A stretch of DNA of 36,778 bases from Caballeronia terrestris (lineage in GTDB: Bacteria; Pseudomonadota; Gammaproteobacteria; Burkholderiales; Burkholderiaceae). Below, in pieces: positions 24,439 through 32,132 of this stretch; the first letter of the stretch is position 1, and each line of letters starts with the position of its first letter. The notes below the pieces were generated by a model. It worked only from the letters and a program-made list of their open reading frames with translations. It was not told the DNA's origin and did not search any database. The stretch lies in NCBI RefSeq assembly GCF_001544515.1, contig NZ_FCOL02000050.1:1-36778 (forward strand). Direction: 5' to 3'. The position numbers and the translations under genes were made by a program.

Positions 24439-24982
24439 TTGCGTGATGTCTCTCGATTTATATTTATGCCATTGAGCGCTGACTTGCCGCCCAACGAAAT
24501 ACTGACTGCGCACGATGACTGCATCGTGACATGCTTGTTTAATACCAGTTAAGGACCGGCCGCATCGAACGCCGCCGATTAATGAATGAATGAGGCGCTT
24601 GCTGCAGCGCATGAATTTTCGATAACCGATTTTCGGCTGTCAAGGGTGTAAGCCGTTTGAATGCCCGTTTTCGATGTAAGTGTTTACGCGGATCGATTCT
24701 GTGCGCGCGAGTAATTAAAAGGCTTTGCGCGGATTTTAGCACTGCGGGCCAGAATGGCCGTGCGACAAGGCACAGACGGAAGATATAACGAACGTCCGTG
24801 ATTAAATATTAGTTCATTAACTGAACATTTGTGCGCACTGGTCAATAGCGATCTGCAGTCAAGCAGGGAAAACGCAATTGACACCGGCAAATTAATCCCT
24901 AGAATGTCTCTTTTCGCTGCGCCGCAACAAACGCCGCTACAAATAGAGTAGACCATCACTTTTCTCACCCTGGAGTTCACAG
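24439..24982. other. Long AT-richer intergenic region (XRE gene to phasin gene)
   Basis: This 544-bp stretch has clearly lower GC than its surroundings and no supported gene. Besides the phasin promoter it has the dyad GTTCA/TGAAC with a 5-bp centre at 24812-24826 and a CTGC-N6-GCAG dyad at 24853-24866. It could also house a small RNA, but no terminator-like hairpin with a T-run is visible before the phasin gene. Confidence 0.45.
24878..24905 (+). promoter_or_regulatory. Sigma-70 promoter of the phasin gene, with candidate PhaR-type dyads
   Basis: Perfect -35 TTGACA (24878-24883), 16-bp spacer, and -10 TAGAAT (24900-24905). Transcription should begin near 24912, giving a leader of about 70 nt. 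Two dyads bracket it: CTGC-N6-GCAG (24853-24866) and TGCGCCGCA (24918-24926). PhaR repressors of PHA granule genes bind TGC/GCA dyads near phasin promoters, so these are candidate operators (inference). Confidence 0.75.
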
Positions 24983-25552
24983 ATGAGCAGTCTTGCCCCC
25001 GAGCAAATCGTCGCATCACAGAAAGCGGGCTTCGACACCTTTTACGGTCTCGCCGCCAAATCGTTTGAAGGTTTCGAAAAACTGGTCGGGCTGAATGTGC
25101 AGACCGTCCGCACGTCGCTTGCGGAAAGCCAGGAACTGGTTGGCAAGGCACTCTCCGTGCGTGACCCGCAAGAACTGATCGCGCTGCAAACGAGCCAGGC
25201 TCAAGCCGGCGCCGAGCGCGTGCAGGCTTACTGGCGCGACGTGTACGCCGTCGTGAACGGCACGCGCAGCGTGTTCGCCGCCGCTGCCGAAGCGCAACTG
25301 AAGAAGTCGCAGGACGACGCGCAAGCGTATGTCGACAGCATCGCGAAGAACGCGCCGGCTGGCAGCGAAGCCGTCGTGACCGCGTGGAAGTCGGCGTTCG
25401 GCGCTGCTGCCGAATCAGCGAACTCGGCGTACGAAGCCGCCAAGAAGGCCGCGAAGGATGTGGTCGAGGCAGCGGAAACGAATGCGAGCGCCGCATCGAA
25501 GAGCGCGACGCAACTGGTCGCCGCCGGCAAGGCCGCAAGCGCCAAGAAGTAA
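24983..25552 (+). CDS. phaP: Phasin, PHA granule-associated protein
   Basis: A 189-residue, almost wholly helical, Ala-rich protein of the phasin_2 family: N-terminal SSLAPEQIVASQKAGFDTFYGLAAKSFEGFEKLVGLNVQTVRTSLAESQE, and a Lys/Ala tail (AAKKAAKDVVEAAETNASAAS... AKK). Phasins coat polyhydroxyalkanoate granules and control their number and size. GGAG lies 8 bp before the ATG. The gene is monocistronic, with a strong promoter upstream and an intrinsic terminator downstream, which fits abundant expression. Confidence 0.93.
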   Translation: MSSLAPEQIVASQKAGFDTFYGLAAKSFEGFEKLVGLNVQTVRTSLAESQELVGKALSVRDPQELIALQTSQAQAGAERVQAYWRDVYAVVNGTRSVFAAAAEAQLKKSQDDAQAYVDSIAKNAPAGSEAVVTAWKSAFGAAAESANSAYEAAKKAAKDVVEAAETNASAASKSATQLVAAGKAASAKK

Positions 25553-25569
25553 TCAGCGCCTATGCGTAG

Positions 25570-25600
25570 AAAAAAGCGAGCCTGTGTGCTCGCTTTTTTT
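25570..25600. terminator. Bidirectional intrinsic terminator
   Basis: Stem AAAAAAGCGAGC (25570-25581) and GCTCGCTTTTTTT (25588-25600) with a 6-nt loop. The T-run on the plus strand ends the phasin transcript and the A-run gives a T-run for the minus strand. The stop codon of the convergent minus-strand gene (25599-25601) lies inside the distal edge of the T-run. Confidence 0.9.
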
Positions 25601-25937
25601 ACGGCCCCAGATTCTCCAGCACCAGTTCATACGATCGCCCGATCCAGACCGCGCGATCGCGATGATCCACCAGCGCGTTGCCGGTATTCGGATGCAGGAA
25701 CACGTCGAGCCCGTCGCGATTGATCGCCAGCCACTCGACGACCTCCGTGAGCCGCGCGCTTCCGAACCCCAACTGATACGACCACATCGGATGCGGCCCG
25801 ACCGGCCGCTCGTGAAAGCGTCCCATCGTCAGCGTGTCCGCGAAATGCGTTTCTATCGCTTCGCGCAGTTGCCACGCGGCATCGCGCGTCGCGGCGTCGA
25901 AGTAGACGTGGGCGTGCCAGCTCGCGATTTGCGTCAT
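25599..25937 (-). CDS. DOPA 4,5-dioxygenase-like protein
   Basis: A 112-residue protein of the small DOPA dioxygenase family: WHAHVYFDAATRDAA (7-21), MGRFHERPVGPHPMWSYQLGFG (38-59) and DVFLHPNTGNALVDHRDRAVWIG near the end. Three conserved His positions are visible. The fungal homologue cleaves the ring of DOPA between C4 and C5; in bacteria the substrate is unproven. An AGAGG Shine-Dalgarno lies 8 bp before the ATG. Its stop sits within the phasin terminator. Confidence 0.85.
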   Translation of the reverse strand: MTQIASWHAHVYFDAATRDAAWQLREAIETHFADTLTMGRFHERPVGPHPMWSYQLGFGSARLTEVVEWLAINRDGLDVFLHPNTGNALVDHRDRAVWIGRSYELVLENLGP

Positions 25938-26081
25938 TCCAAAGCCTCTTTGCTTTCGCAGCCGAAGAAGTGACGGCCGTCGATGCGATTCTAGCGGCGC
26001 CCTCGTCCTCCTGCCGCCGCCTTTTTTTCATGCGATATTCGAGCCTTCTTTAAATCCGTAACCCTCACGTTCAGGCGACGC

Positions 26082-26894
26082 ATGAAAATATCGAAGCTCT
26101 GGTTGCAGGCAGGCGCAATCGCATTCAGCGTGCTGATGCGCGCGGTATCGGCCCACGCCGATACCCTCGACGACATCGAAAAACGCGGCGTGCTGCGCGT
26201 GGCTGTCCCGCAGGACTTCGCGCCGTTCGGCTCGGTGGGGCCGAGCATGCAGGTCGAGGGGCTCGACATCGACGTCGCCGCGCTGCTCGCGAAGAAGCTC
26301 GGTGCGAAGCTCGAACTCGTGCCCGTCACGAGCGCGAACCGCATTCCGTATCTGCAAACGAAGAAGGTCGATCTCGTGATCTCGACGCTCGGCAAGGACG
26401 CCGAGCGCGACAAGGTCATCGACTTCTCGCAGCCCTACTCGCCCTACAACAACAGCGTGTTTGGCCCGGTGAGCCTGAAAGTCGACGGCCCCGCCGATCT
26501 CGCCGGCAAGACGGTCGGCGTCGCGCGCGGCACGTTCCAGGACCTGATGATCACGAAGAGCGCACCGCCGAGCGCGACCATCAAGCGCTACGACGACAAC
26601 AACGGCATGATCTCCGCGTACGTGTCCGGCCAGGTGCCGCTGATCGGCACGGGCGATTTCGTCGCTACGAAACTCGCGTCGATGATGCCCGCCGATGCGC
26701 CCAACAAGCCGGTGCTCAAGTACGTGATCCACGAATCGTCGTGCCGCGTCGGCCTGAACAAGAACGAGCCGAAGCTGCTCGCACGCGTGAACGGCGCGCT
26801 CACGGACGCCAAGAAAAACGGCGAACTGAACGCGATCGTGCAGAAGTGGCTGCACGTGCCGCTGCCGCAGCAGGTCGCGCAGACTCTCGACTAG
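26082..26894 (+). CDS. Periplasmic amino-acid-type ABC substrate-binding protein, orphan
   Basis: A 270-residue SBP_bac_3-family protein. The signal peptide (1-26, ending VSAHA) is followed by DTLDDIEKRGVLRVAVPQDFAPFG, the standard opening. The ligand site regions GLDIDVAALLAKKLG and VDLVISTLGKDAERDKVIDFSQPY are present. The family binds polar or basic amino acids and related compounds. No permease or ATPase gene lies within several kilobases, so it must dock with a transporter encoded elsewhere. No strong ribosome-binding site is seen; the ATG is fixed by the signal peptide. Confidence 0.87.
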   Translation: MKISKLWLQAGAIAFSVLMRAVSAHADTLDDIEKRGVLRVAVPQDFAPFGSVGPSMQVEGLDIDVAALLAKKLGAKLELVPVTSANRIPYLQTKKVDLVISTLGKDAERDKVIDFSQPYSPYNNSVFGPVSLKVDGPADLAGKTVGVARGTFQDLMITKSAPPSATIKRYDDNNGMISAYVSGQVPLIGTGDFVATKLASMMPADAPNKPVLKYVIHESSCRVGLNKNEPKLLARVNGALTDAKKNGELNAIVQKWLHVPLPQQVAQTLD

Positions 26895-26905
26895 TCCCGC
26901 GCGGC

Positions 26906-27040
26906 CTAGTACCCGCCTCCGCCGCCCTTGTACATCGAGCCGGATTGGCCGCTGCTCGCGCCGGTGCCGTCGGTCTGGCATCCGGCGAGCGTGACCGCGA
27001 GCGCGGCGAGCAGGATCGATACGATACGAACGAGTTTCAT
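26906..27040 (-). CDS. Tiny lipoprotein (44 aa), Gly-rich tail
   Basis: Minus strand from ATG at 27040 (GTGGAG upstream). Signal peptide MKLVRIVSILLAALAVTLAG with lipobox LAGC and lipidated Cys at 21. The mature part is only ~24 residues, Ser/Gly-rich, ending YKGGGGGY. It converges with the binding-protein gene 11 bp away. Function unknown; such entericidin-like or structural mini-lipoproteins are common in Burkholderia. Confidence 0.75.
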   Translation of the reverse strand: MKLVRIVSILLAALAVTLAGCQTDGTGASSGQSGSMYKGGGGGY

Positions 27041-27131
27041 GCGATTTCTCCACGGGCCGGACCGTGCCGAGCCGGCGGCCCTGCGCGACACCCACCGATA
27101 AAACGCGCCGCGGCGTCGGATTATTCCGCCC

Positions 27132-28544
27132 TCAGGCGCGAGGTTTCAGATGCATCGGCATACGGCTCGGGACCATCGTGAAGGCGGAGATCTCGGTGAT
27201 CGTCGCGGGGTCGATGGCCATCGAAACGTCGAAGTTCGCCGCGATCATCGACAGGACCAGCCGGATTTCGACTGTCGCGAGGTAGCGTCCAGGACAAACG
27301 CGTGGCCCGCCGCCGAAGGTCAGGTACGCGCGTTGTTCGTGCGCCCCGCGCGACGCGTCGTGGTGATGCATCCATCGGTCGGGATCGAAGCGCTCAGGGT
27401 GCGCGAAATTCGCCGGCTCCAGCATCGGCGGACGCGTGAGGAAGAAGACCCACGTTCCTGCAGGCACGGCGATGCCGTCGAGGCACACATCCTCCAGCGG
27501 CTCGAAGCCGAGAATCACCGCAACCGGCCGCAGCCGGCTCGCCTCGTTGCTCGCTGCCTCGCATAAATCCAGTTGTTTCAGCGTGCCATAGTCCGGACAG
27601 ATCCGCTCGCCGCCGAACGCCCCGCGCGACGCGTCGGAGAGGCGCTGTTGCAAGGCCGGGTCCGCGGCGATGTACATCAGCGACCAGGCGATCGTGTTGG
27701 CTGTCGTGTCTTCGCCCGCGATCAGCAGCGTGAGAACGTTCGCGGCGATCTGCGCGTCGGTGACGCCGGAGTCAGGCGTGTCGCGCGCGGCCAGCATCGC
27801 TTCGAGCAGATTGCGCGGTGCGTCGCCGGGAGCGTCGCGCATCCGCTCGCGCGCCCGTCCGATCATGTCGTGGACAAAACGATGCACATCGAGCATCGCG
27901 CGATCGAGCTTGCGATCACTCGGCAGGCGGACGTATCGCCAGTACGGAAACGGCGCGTTCGTGCGGCGCATGACGGCGGGCAGGATCAGCGCGAGCCGTT
28001 CCTGGATGACGCCGCCCTCCTGTTCCAGCGTGTTCGGGTCCTCGCCGAACGCGAGCGAACTCGTTACGTCGACGGTATAGCGCTTGAGCTCGTCGGTCAT
28101 TTCGAGCGGCTTGCCCTGTGCCGCCGCGCGTTGCAGGCGCTGCCGGAAGCGCTCGGTGATGGCGGCGAGCGTCGGATAGAACGCCTTGATGTTCGAGATC
28201 GACAGCGCCTGCATGATGAGCCGCCGCTGCGGTTCCCACGCGGCGCCCTCGGCGGAGAAGAGGCCGTTGATGCCGATCTCGCCGAGCACGGACTCGATCG
28301 GCGCGATGCGTCGATACAGATGCGGGCGCTCGCGCAGGACCGCCTGGCATAGCTCGGCTTGCGTCCAGACGAGCACGTTGGTGTTGCCGACTCGGTAACG
28401 GTACGGCGAGCCGAGCTTGCGCGCCCATTGCTCGAGCGACGTATGCAGCGTGAATGGCTTCAACTGCAACGCGTTTCCGATCAGCGGCAAGCCGGACGGA
28501 GACGGCAGGTCCTGCAAGTGTCGCAATCGCGCATGAGCTTCCAT
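27132..28544 (-). CDS. Cytochrome P450
   Basis: A 470-residue P450. The proline-rich start LPSPSGLPLIGN (13-24) resembles class II-type P450s. The I-helix oxygen motif is A276-GEDT-T281, the K-helix E334-x-x-R337, and the heme loop F410-GGGPRVCPG with the ligand Cys at 417. There is no membrane anchor, so it is a soluble enzyme needing an electron-transfer partner that is not encoded here. The sequence is closer to bacterial CYP families of the fatty-acid/steroid type than to P450cam. It is divergent from the DUF2239 gene. Confidence 0.92.
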   Translation of the reverse strand: MEAHARLRHLQDLPSPSGLPLIGNALQLKPFTLHTSLEQWARKLGSPYRYRVGNTNVLVWTQAELCQAVLRERPHLYRRIAPIESVLGEIGINGLFSAEGAAWEPQRRLIMQALSISNIKAFYPTLAAITERFRQRLQRAAAQGKPLEMTDELKRYTVDVTSSLAFGEDPNTLEQEGGVIQERLALILPAVMRRTNAPFPYWRYVRLPSDRKLDRAMLDVHRFVHDMIGRARERMRDAPGDAPRNLLEAMLAARDTPDSGVTDAQIAANVLTLLIAGEDTTANTIAWSLMYIAADPALQQRLSDASRGAFGGERICPDYGTLKQLDLCEAASNEASRLRPVAVILGFEPLEDVCLDGIAVPAGTWVFFLTRPPMLEPANFAHPERFDPDRWMHHHDASRGAHEQRAYLTFGGGPRVCPGRYLATVEIRLVLSMIAANFDVSMAIDPATITEISAFTMVPSRMPMHLKPRA

Positions 28545-28617
28545 TGTCCTGATTCCTTTTTCTCCCGCGCCCTCAAGTCAGCATAGGCCAAGCGGTTCAT
28601 CAGGTATCGTTGGAATT

Positions 28618-28658
28618 TTACCCGGATGATATTGCGTTCTGTATTTACACCCGGGTAA
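28618..28658. promoter_or_regulatory. Spaced inverted repeat between P450 and DUF2239 genes
   Basis: TTACCCGG (28618-28625) is inverted as CCGGGTAA (28651-28658); the right arm is also part of a self-palindrome ACCCGGGT (28649-28656). The two arms are 33 bp apart start to start, about three helical turns, so dimers could bind on the same face of the DNA. It sits between the divergent starts at 28544 and 28694 and could control either or both. Confidence 0.5.
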
Positions 28659-28693
28659 TATGCGGCATCTCAATTCATGCTTGGAGCGTGTTC

Positions 28694-29263
28694 ATGCATT
28701 CCTTCACCAGCTTTGATGGGCACAAGCGCATCGTTACAGGGCCGCTACCGGCGGTCGCGGTAGCGGTGAAACGCGCCATCGCGGGGGGCGCGGCCGGCCC
28801 GGTCCTGATCTTCGACAACGTGACGGGTCGCTCGATCGACATCGACACGCGCGGCGCGGACGAGGAAATCATCGAACGGCTTGGGAGCCCGGCGCCGCCC
28901 AGCCCCGACGCCGTACGTGGCCGCGGACGTCCGAAGCTAGGCGTCGTCGCTCGGGAAGTGACGCTGCTGCCGAGGCATTGGGAATGGCTGGCGGCACAAC
29001 CGGGCGGCGCGTCGGTGGTACTGCGCAAACTGGTGGACGAAGCCCGCCGCGCCCACGGCGACCGGGACATGGCGCGCAAGACGCAAGAACGGGCGTACCA
29101 CTTCATGTCGGCGATGGCAGGCGACCTTCCCGGTTTCGAAGAGGCAACGCGCGCGCTCTTCGCGAACGACGTACCCCGTTTCACCGACCTGATCGCAGCG
29201 TGGCCAAGCGATATACGTGACCACACCGCATTGCTCGCCTCGAATCAAATCGATTCACCCTAA
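28694..29263 (+). CDS. DUF2239 family protein
   Basis: A 189-residue protein. The order HSFTSFDGHKRIVTGPLPAVAVAVKRAI, VLIFDNVTGRSIDIDTRGADEEI, RGRGRPKLGVVAREVTLLPRHWEWLAAQPGGASVVLRKLVDEARR fits DUF2239. The segment GRGRPKLGVVAREVTLLPRHWEWL looks like a basic, possibly nucleic-acid-contacting part. The start at 28694 (MHSFTS) was chosen over an upstream in-frame start because the family begins here and the upstream DNA holds an operator-like repeat. Function not known to me; it is a single gene divergent from the P450. Confidence 0.8.
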   Translation: MHSFTSFDGHKRIVTGPLPAVAVAVKRAIAGGAAGPVLIFDNVTGRSIDIDTRGADEEIIERLGSPAPPSPDAVRGRGRPKLGVVAREVTLLPRHWEWLAAQPGGASVVLRKLVDEARRAHGDRDMARKTQERAYHFMSAMAGDLPGFEEATRALFANDVPRFTDLIAAWPSDIRDHTALLASNQIDSP

Positions 29264-29437
29264 AATCAATGCCTAATTAAATCGCCGATATACCCGAATT
29301 CATGTGCTCTTCAGAGGGGATTAATTTTAATTGGACGGCAATTACACTGCCTTCACATTTCAGCAGGTCGAAAGCAAATAGACAGTGAAGCAAGGCCAAT
29401 GAAGTGGACCCTTTGAAAACCTACTTGGAGCACCACC

Positions 29438-29677
29438 ATGACGAGCAAACAACTGACGTCTCTCCTGATCGCAGCGGCCGCGATCGTCGCCACGCCGGCC
29501 TTCGCAAGCGGCTACGGCCCGGCGCCCTACTACACGGCCGATGACGGCGCACCCGCATCGCAACGCGGAATGAGCGCGCAAACCGTCGCCGCCGAGCAGG
29601 CAGCCACTAAGGCGCCCGACGAAGCGAGCCTCGCTAAAGCCATGCGCGCCGGTGAAACGATGGAAGCGCAGCAGTAA
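29438..29677 (+). CDS. DUF4148-type secreted protein
   Basis: A 79-residue protein. Signal peptide 1-23 (MTSKQLTSLLIAAAAIVATPAFA), then SGYGPAPYYTADDGAPASQRG and a helical, Ala-rich C-terminus, as in the DUF4148 proteins abundant in Burkholderiaceae. TTGGAG lies 7 bp before the ATG. Periplasmic; role unknown. It is followed by a stem-loop at 29682-29720 and stands alone as a transcript. Confidence 0.8.
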   Translation: MTSKQLTSLLIAAAAIVATPAFASGYGPAPYYTADDGAPASQRGMSAQTVAAEQAATKAPDEASLAKAMRAGETMEAQQ

Positions 29678-29681
29678 TTCG

Positions 29682-29720
29682 AATGCGGCCGGAAGAGCAT
29701 TTGCTTTTACCGGCCGCATT
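29682..29720 (+). terminator. Stem-loop after the DUF4148 gene
   Basis: AATGCGGCCGG (29682-29692) pairs perfectly with CCGGCCGCATT (29710-29720), an 11-bp stem with a 17-nt loop. It sits five bases past the stop codon. No T-run follows, but stem strength and position suggest transcript termination, insulating the SOS promoter just downstream. Confidence 0.6.
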
Positions 29721-29748
29721 GAATCAGGCATTACGGAATAGCTGTAAA

Positions 29749-29757
29749 TGCTAGACT
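29749..29757 (+). promoter_or_regulatory. Extended -10 element placing the start site at the ATG
   Basis: TG (29749-29750), one base, then TAGACT (29752-29757) form an extended -10. Spacing predicts transcription starting at about 29764-29765, i.e. at the ATG of the nuclease-helicase gene. No good -35 is visible, which extended -10 promoters tolerate. No Shine-Dalgarno precedes the ATG, consistent with a leaderless mRNA (inference). Confidence 0.45.
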
Positions 29758-29776
29758 ACTGTGCATGCATACAGTA
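29757..29776. promoter_or_regulatory. Consensus LexA (SOS) box overlapping the start codon
   Basis: TACTGTGCATGCATACAGTA is a perfect palindrome of the LexA form CTG-N10-CAG, with the flanking TA/TA of the E. coli consensus; the dyad extends one further base pair each side of ACTACTGT/ACAGTAGT. It overlaps the -10 element and contains the ATG at 29765. LexA bound here would block transcription initiation of the downstream gene. Confidence 0.85.
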
Positions 29777-32074
29777 GTCACTCAATCGGATACTGAACCG
29801 GACGCCCCGGACGGCTATGTCGTCGCGGTTCGCGCGCTGTGCGAATTCACCGCCAAGCGCGGCGACCTTGATCTGCGCTTCACGCCCTCGCCCACCGCGC
29901 TGGAGGGCATCGCCGGACATGCGGCGGTGACAGCGCGTCGTCCGCCGGGTTACCAGACCGAAGTCGCGCTGACCGACATCCACGGGCCGCTGCGAGTGCG
30001 CGGCCGCGCCGACGGCTACGATCCCGCCGCCAACCAGCTCGAAGAGATCAAGACGTATCGCGGAAAGCTCGATGCGATGCCCGCCAATCACCGGCATCTG
30101 CACTGGGCGCAGGCGCGCGTTTACGGATGGCTGTTATGCAAAAAGCGCGGGCTCGCGGAAATCCGCGTCGCGCTCGTCTATTTCGATATCGCGAGCCAGA
30201 AGGAAACCGTTTTCGTCGAAACGCAGTCCGCCGAGGCACTGCGCGTGCATTTCGTCGATCAATGCGAGCGGTTCATCGCATGGGCCGCGCAGGAAATCGC
30301 GCATCGTGGCGCGCGCGACGCTGCGCTCACGGCCCTCGCCTTTCCGCACGCGTCGTTCCGGCCGGGACAGCGCGAACTGGCAGCGGCCGTGTATCGGTCG
30401 GCGGTGGCGCAACGTTGCCTGATGGCGCAGGCTCCGACCGGCATCGGCAAGACGGTCGGCACGCTTTTTCCGCTGCTGAAGGCGTGGCCCGCGCAGCGAC
30501 TCGACAAGATCTACTTCCTGACGGCGAAAAGCGCGGGCCGTCAATTGGCGCTCGATGCGATGACTACGCTAAAAGCACCGCTGCGCGTGCTCGAACTCGT
30601 CGCGCGGGACAAAGCCTGCGAGCACCCCGACCGTGCCTGCCACGGCGAATCGTGTCCGCTCGCGCGCGGTTTCTACGATCGCTTGCCCGCCGCGCGCGCC
30701 GAAGCGCTGGACGCCGCCCGGCTCGACAAGGCCGCGCTGCGCCAGGTCGCGCTGAATCACGACGTCTGCCCCTATTACCTGAGCCAGGAGATGTCGCGCT
30801 GGAGCGACGTGATCGTCGGCGACTACAACTATTACTTCGACACCAGCGCCATGCTGTACGCGCTCGCCGAGGCGAACCGCTGGCGCGTGAGCGTGCTGGT
30901 CGACGAGGCGCACAACCTTGTCGACCGGGCGCGCGGCATGTATTCCGCGACGCTCGATCAGGCCGCCTTCGACGCGATGCGCCGCAGCGCGCCCGCGCCG
31001 CTCAAGCGCGTGTTCTCGCGCATCGCGAAAAGCTGGAAGGAGCTCAGCGCCGAGCAGACAGCCGAATACACCGCCCACGCGACGCTTCCCGCGCGCTTCA
31101 TCGCCGCACTGGAACAGGCGATCTCGCAAATGACGGATTTCGTGGCCGAATACCCGGACGCCTTCGCCCCGGAGACGCTGCGCTTCTATTTCGACGCGAT
31201 GCATTTCGCGCGCATCGCCGAGCGTTTCGCGTCGCATTCGATCTTCGACGTGACGCTTGGCGCCCGCACTCGCTCGACCGCGCCGAACGCCGTCCTCTGC
31301 CTGCGCAACGTGATTCCGGCGCCGCATCTGGCGCCGCGTTTCGCGCGCGCGCACTCGGTCGCCCTCTTCTCCGCGACGCTCACGCCCGCGCATTTCTACA
31401 GCGACACGCTCGGCCTGCCGGAATCGAGCGCGCGCGTCGATGTCGCGTCGCCGTTCGCGGCGGAGCAATTGCAGGTCCGCGCGATCGCCGACGTATCGAC
31501 GCGTTTCCGCGACCGCGAGCAGTCGGTGGCGAGCGTGGTCGACCTGATCGCCGCGCAGTACGAGCGCGCGCCCGGCAACTACCTGAGCTTTTTCAGCAGC
31601 TTCGACTACCTCGCGCAAGTCGCGGGCGCATTCGCGGCGCGCCATCCGTCGGTGCCGGTGTGGGAGCAGGCGCGCGCGATGAGCGAGGCCGACCAGCAGG
31701 CATTTCTCGCGCGTTTCGCGCCGGATGGCCGCGGCATCGGCTTCGCGGTGCTGGGCGGGTCGTTCGGAGAGGCGATCGATCTGCCGGGCACGCGGCTCGT
31801 CGGCGCGTTCGTCGCGACGCTCGGCCTGCCGCAACTCAACGCCGTCAATCAGCAGATGAAAGCGCGCATGCACGCGGCGTTCGGCGCGGGTTACGACTAC
31901 ACGTATCTTTTCCCTGGCCTGCAGAAGGTCGTGCAGGCGGCCGGCCGCGTGATCCGCGGGCCGGACGATCGCGGCGTGCTCTACCTGATCGACGATCGCT
32001 TCGCGCGGCCCGAAGTCCGGCGCCTCCTGCCGGCGTGGTGGCAAGTCGACGTCATGCGCCAGCGCGACGCCTGA
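29765..32074 (+). CDS. DinG/XPD-family Fe-S helicase with N-terminal PD-(D/E)XK nuclease domain
   Basis: A 769-residue protein. The N-terminal domain (about 20-175) has RecB/Cas4-type motifs: H52, D83 (GRADG), E94 and K96 (EEIKTY), Q116 and Y120 (WAQARVYGW). The helicase follows with Walker A APTGIGKT (223-230), four Fe-S cysteines C285, C292, C297, C335, and the DEAH box at 380-383. The C-terminal motor half has VALFSATLTP, GFAVLGGSFGEAIDLPG and the motif VI segment QAAGRVIRGPDDRG. Such proteins unwind 5'-3' and are linked to DNA-damage processing. A LexA box spans its start codon, so it belongs to the SOS regulon. The DNA target is unknown. Confidence 0.92.
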   Translation: MHTVVTQSDTEPDAPDGYVVAVRALCEFTAKRGDLDLRFTPSPTALEGIAGHAAVTARRPPGYQTEVALTDIHGPLRVRGRADGYDPAANQLEEIKTYRGKLDAMPANHRHLHWAQARVYGWLLCKKRGLAEIRVALVYFDIASQKETVFVETQSAEALRVHFVDQCERFIAWAAQEIAHRGARDAALTALAFPHASFRPGQRELAAAVYRSAVAQRCLMAQAPTGIGKTVGTLFPLLKAWPAQRLDKIYFLTAKSAGRQLALDAMTTLKAPLRVLELVARDKACEHPDRACHGESCPLARGFYDRLPAARAEALDAARLDKAALRQVALNHDVCPYYLSQEMSRWSDVIVGDYNYYFDTSAMLYALAEANRWRVSVLVDEAHNLVDRARGMYSATLDQAAFDAMRRSAPAPLKRVFSRIAKSWKELSAEQTAEYTAHATLPARFIAALEQAISQMTDFVAEYPDAFAPETLRFYFDAMHFARIAERFASHSIFDVTLGARTRSTAPNAVLCLRNVIPAPHLAPRFARAHSVALFSATLTPAHFYSDTLGLPESSARVDVASPFAAEQLQVRAIADVSTRFRDREQSVASVVDLIAAQYERAPGNYLSFFSSFDYLAQVAGAFAARHPSVPVWEQARAMSEADQQAFLARFAPDGRGIGFAVLGGSFGEAIDLPGTRLVGAFVATLGLPQLNAVNQQMKARMHAAFGAGYDYTYLFPGLQKVVQAAGRVIRGPDDRGVLYLIDDRFARPEVRRLLPAWWQVDVMRQRDA

Positions 32075-32132
32075 GCCCCCGGGCACTCGCTTTGCTGTTG
32101 TTAGACACCCACCAACAGAGAGAGGAGCCGCC

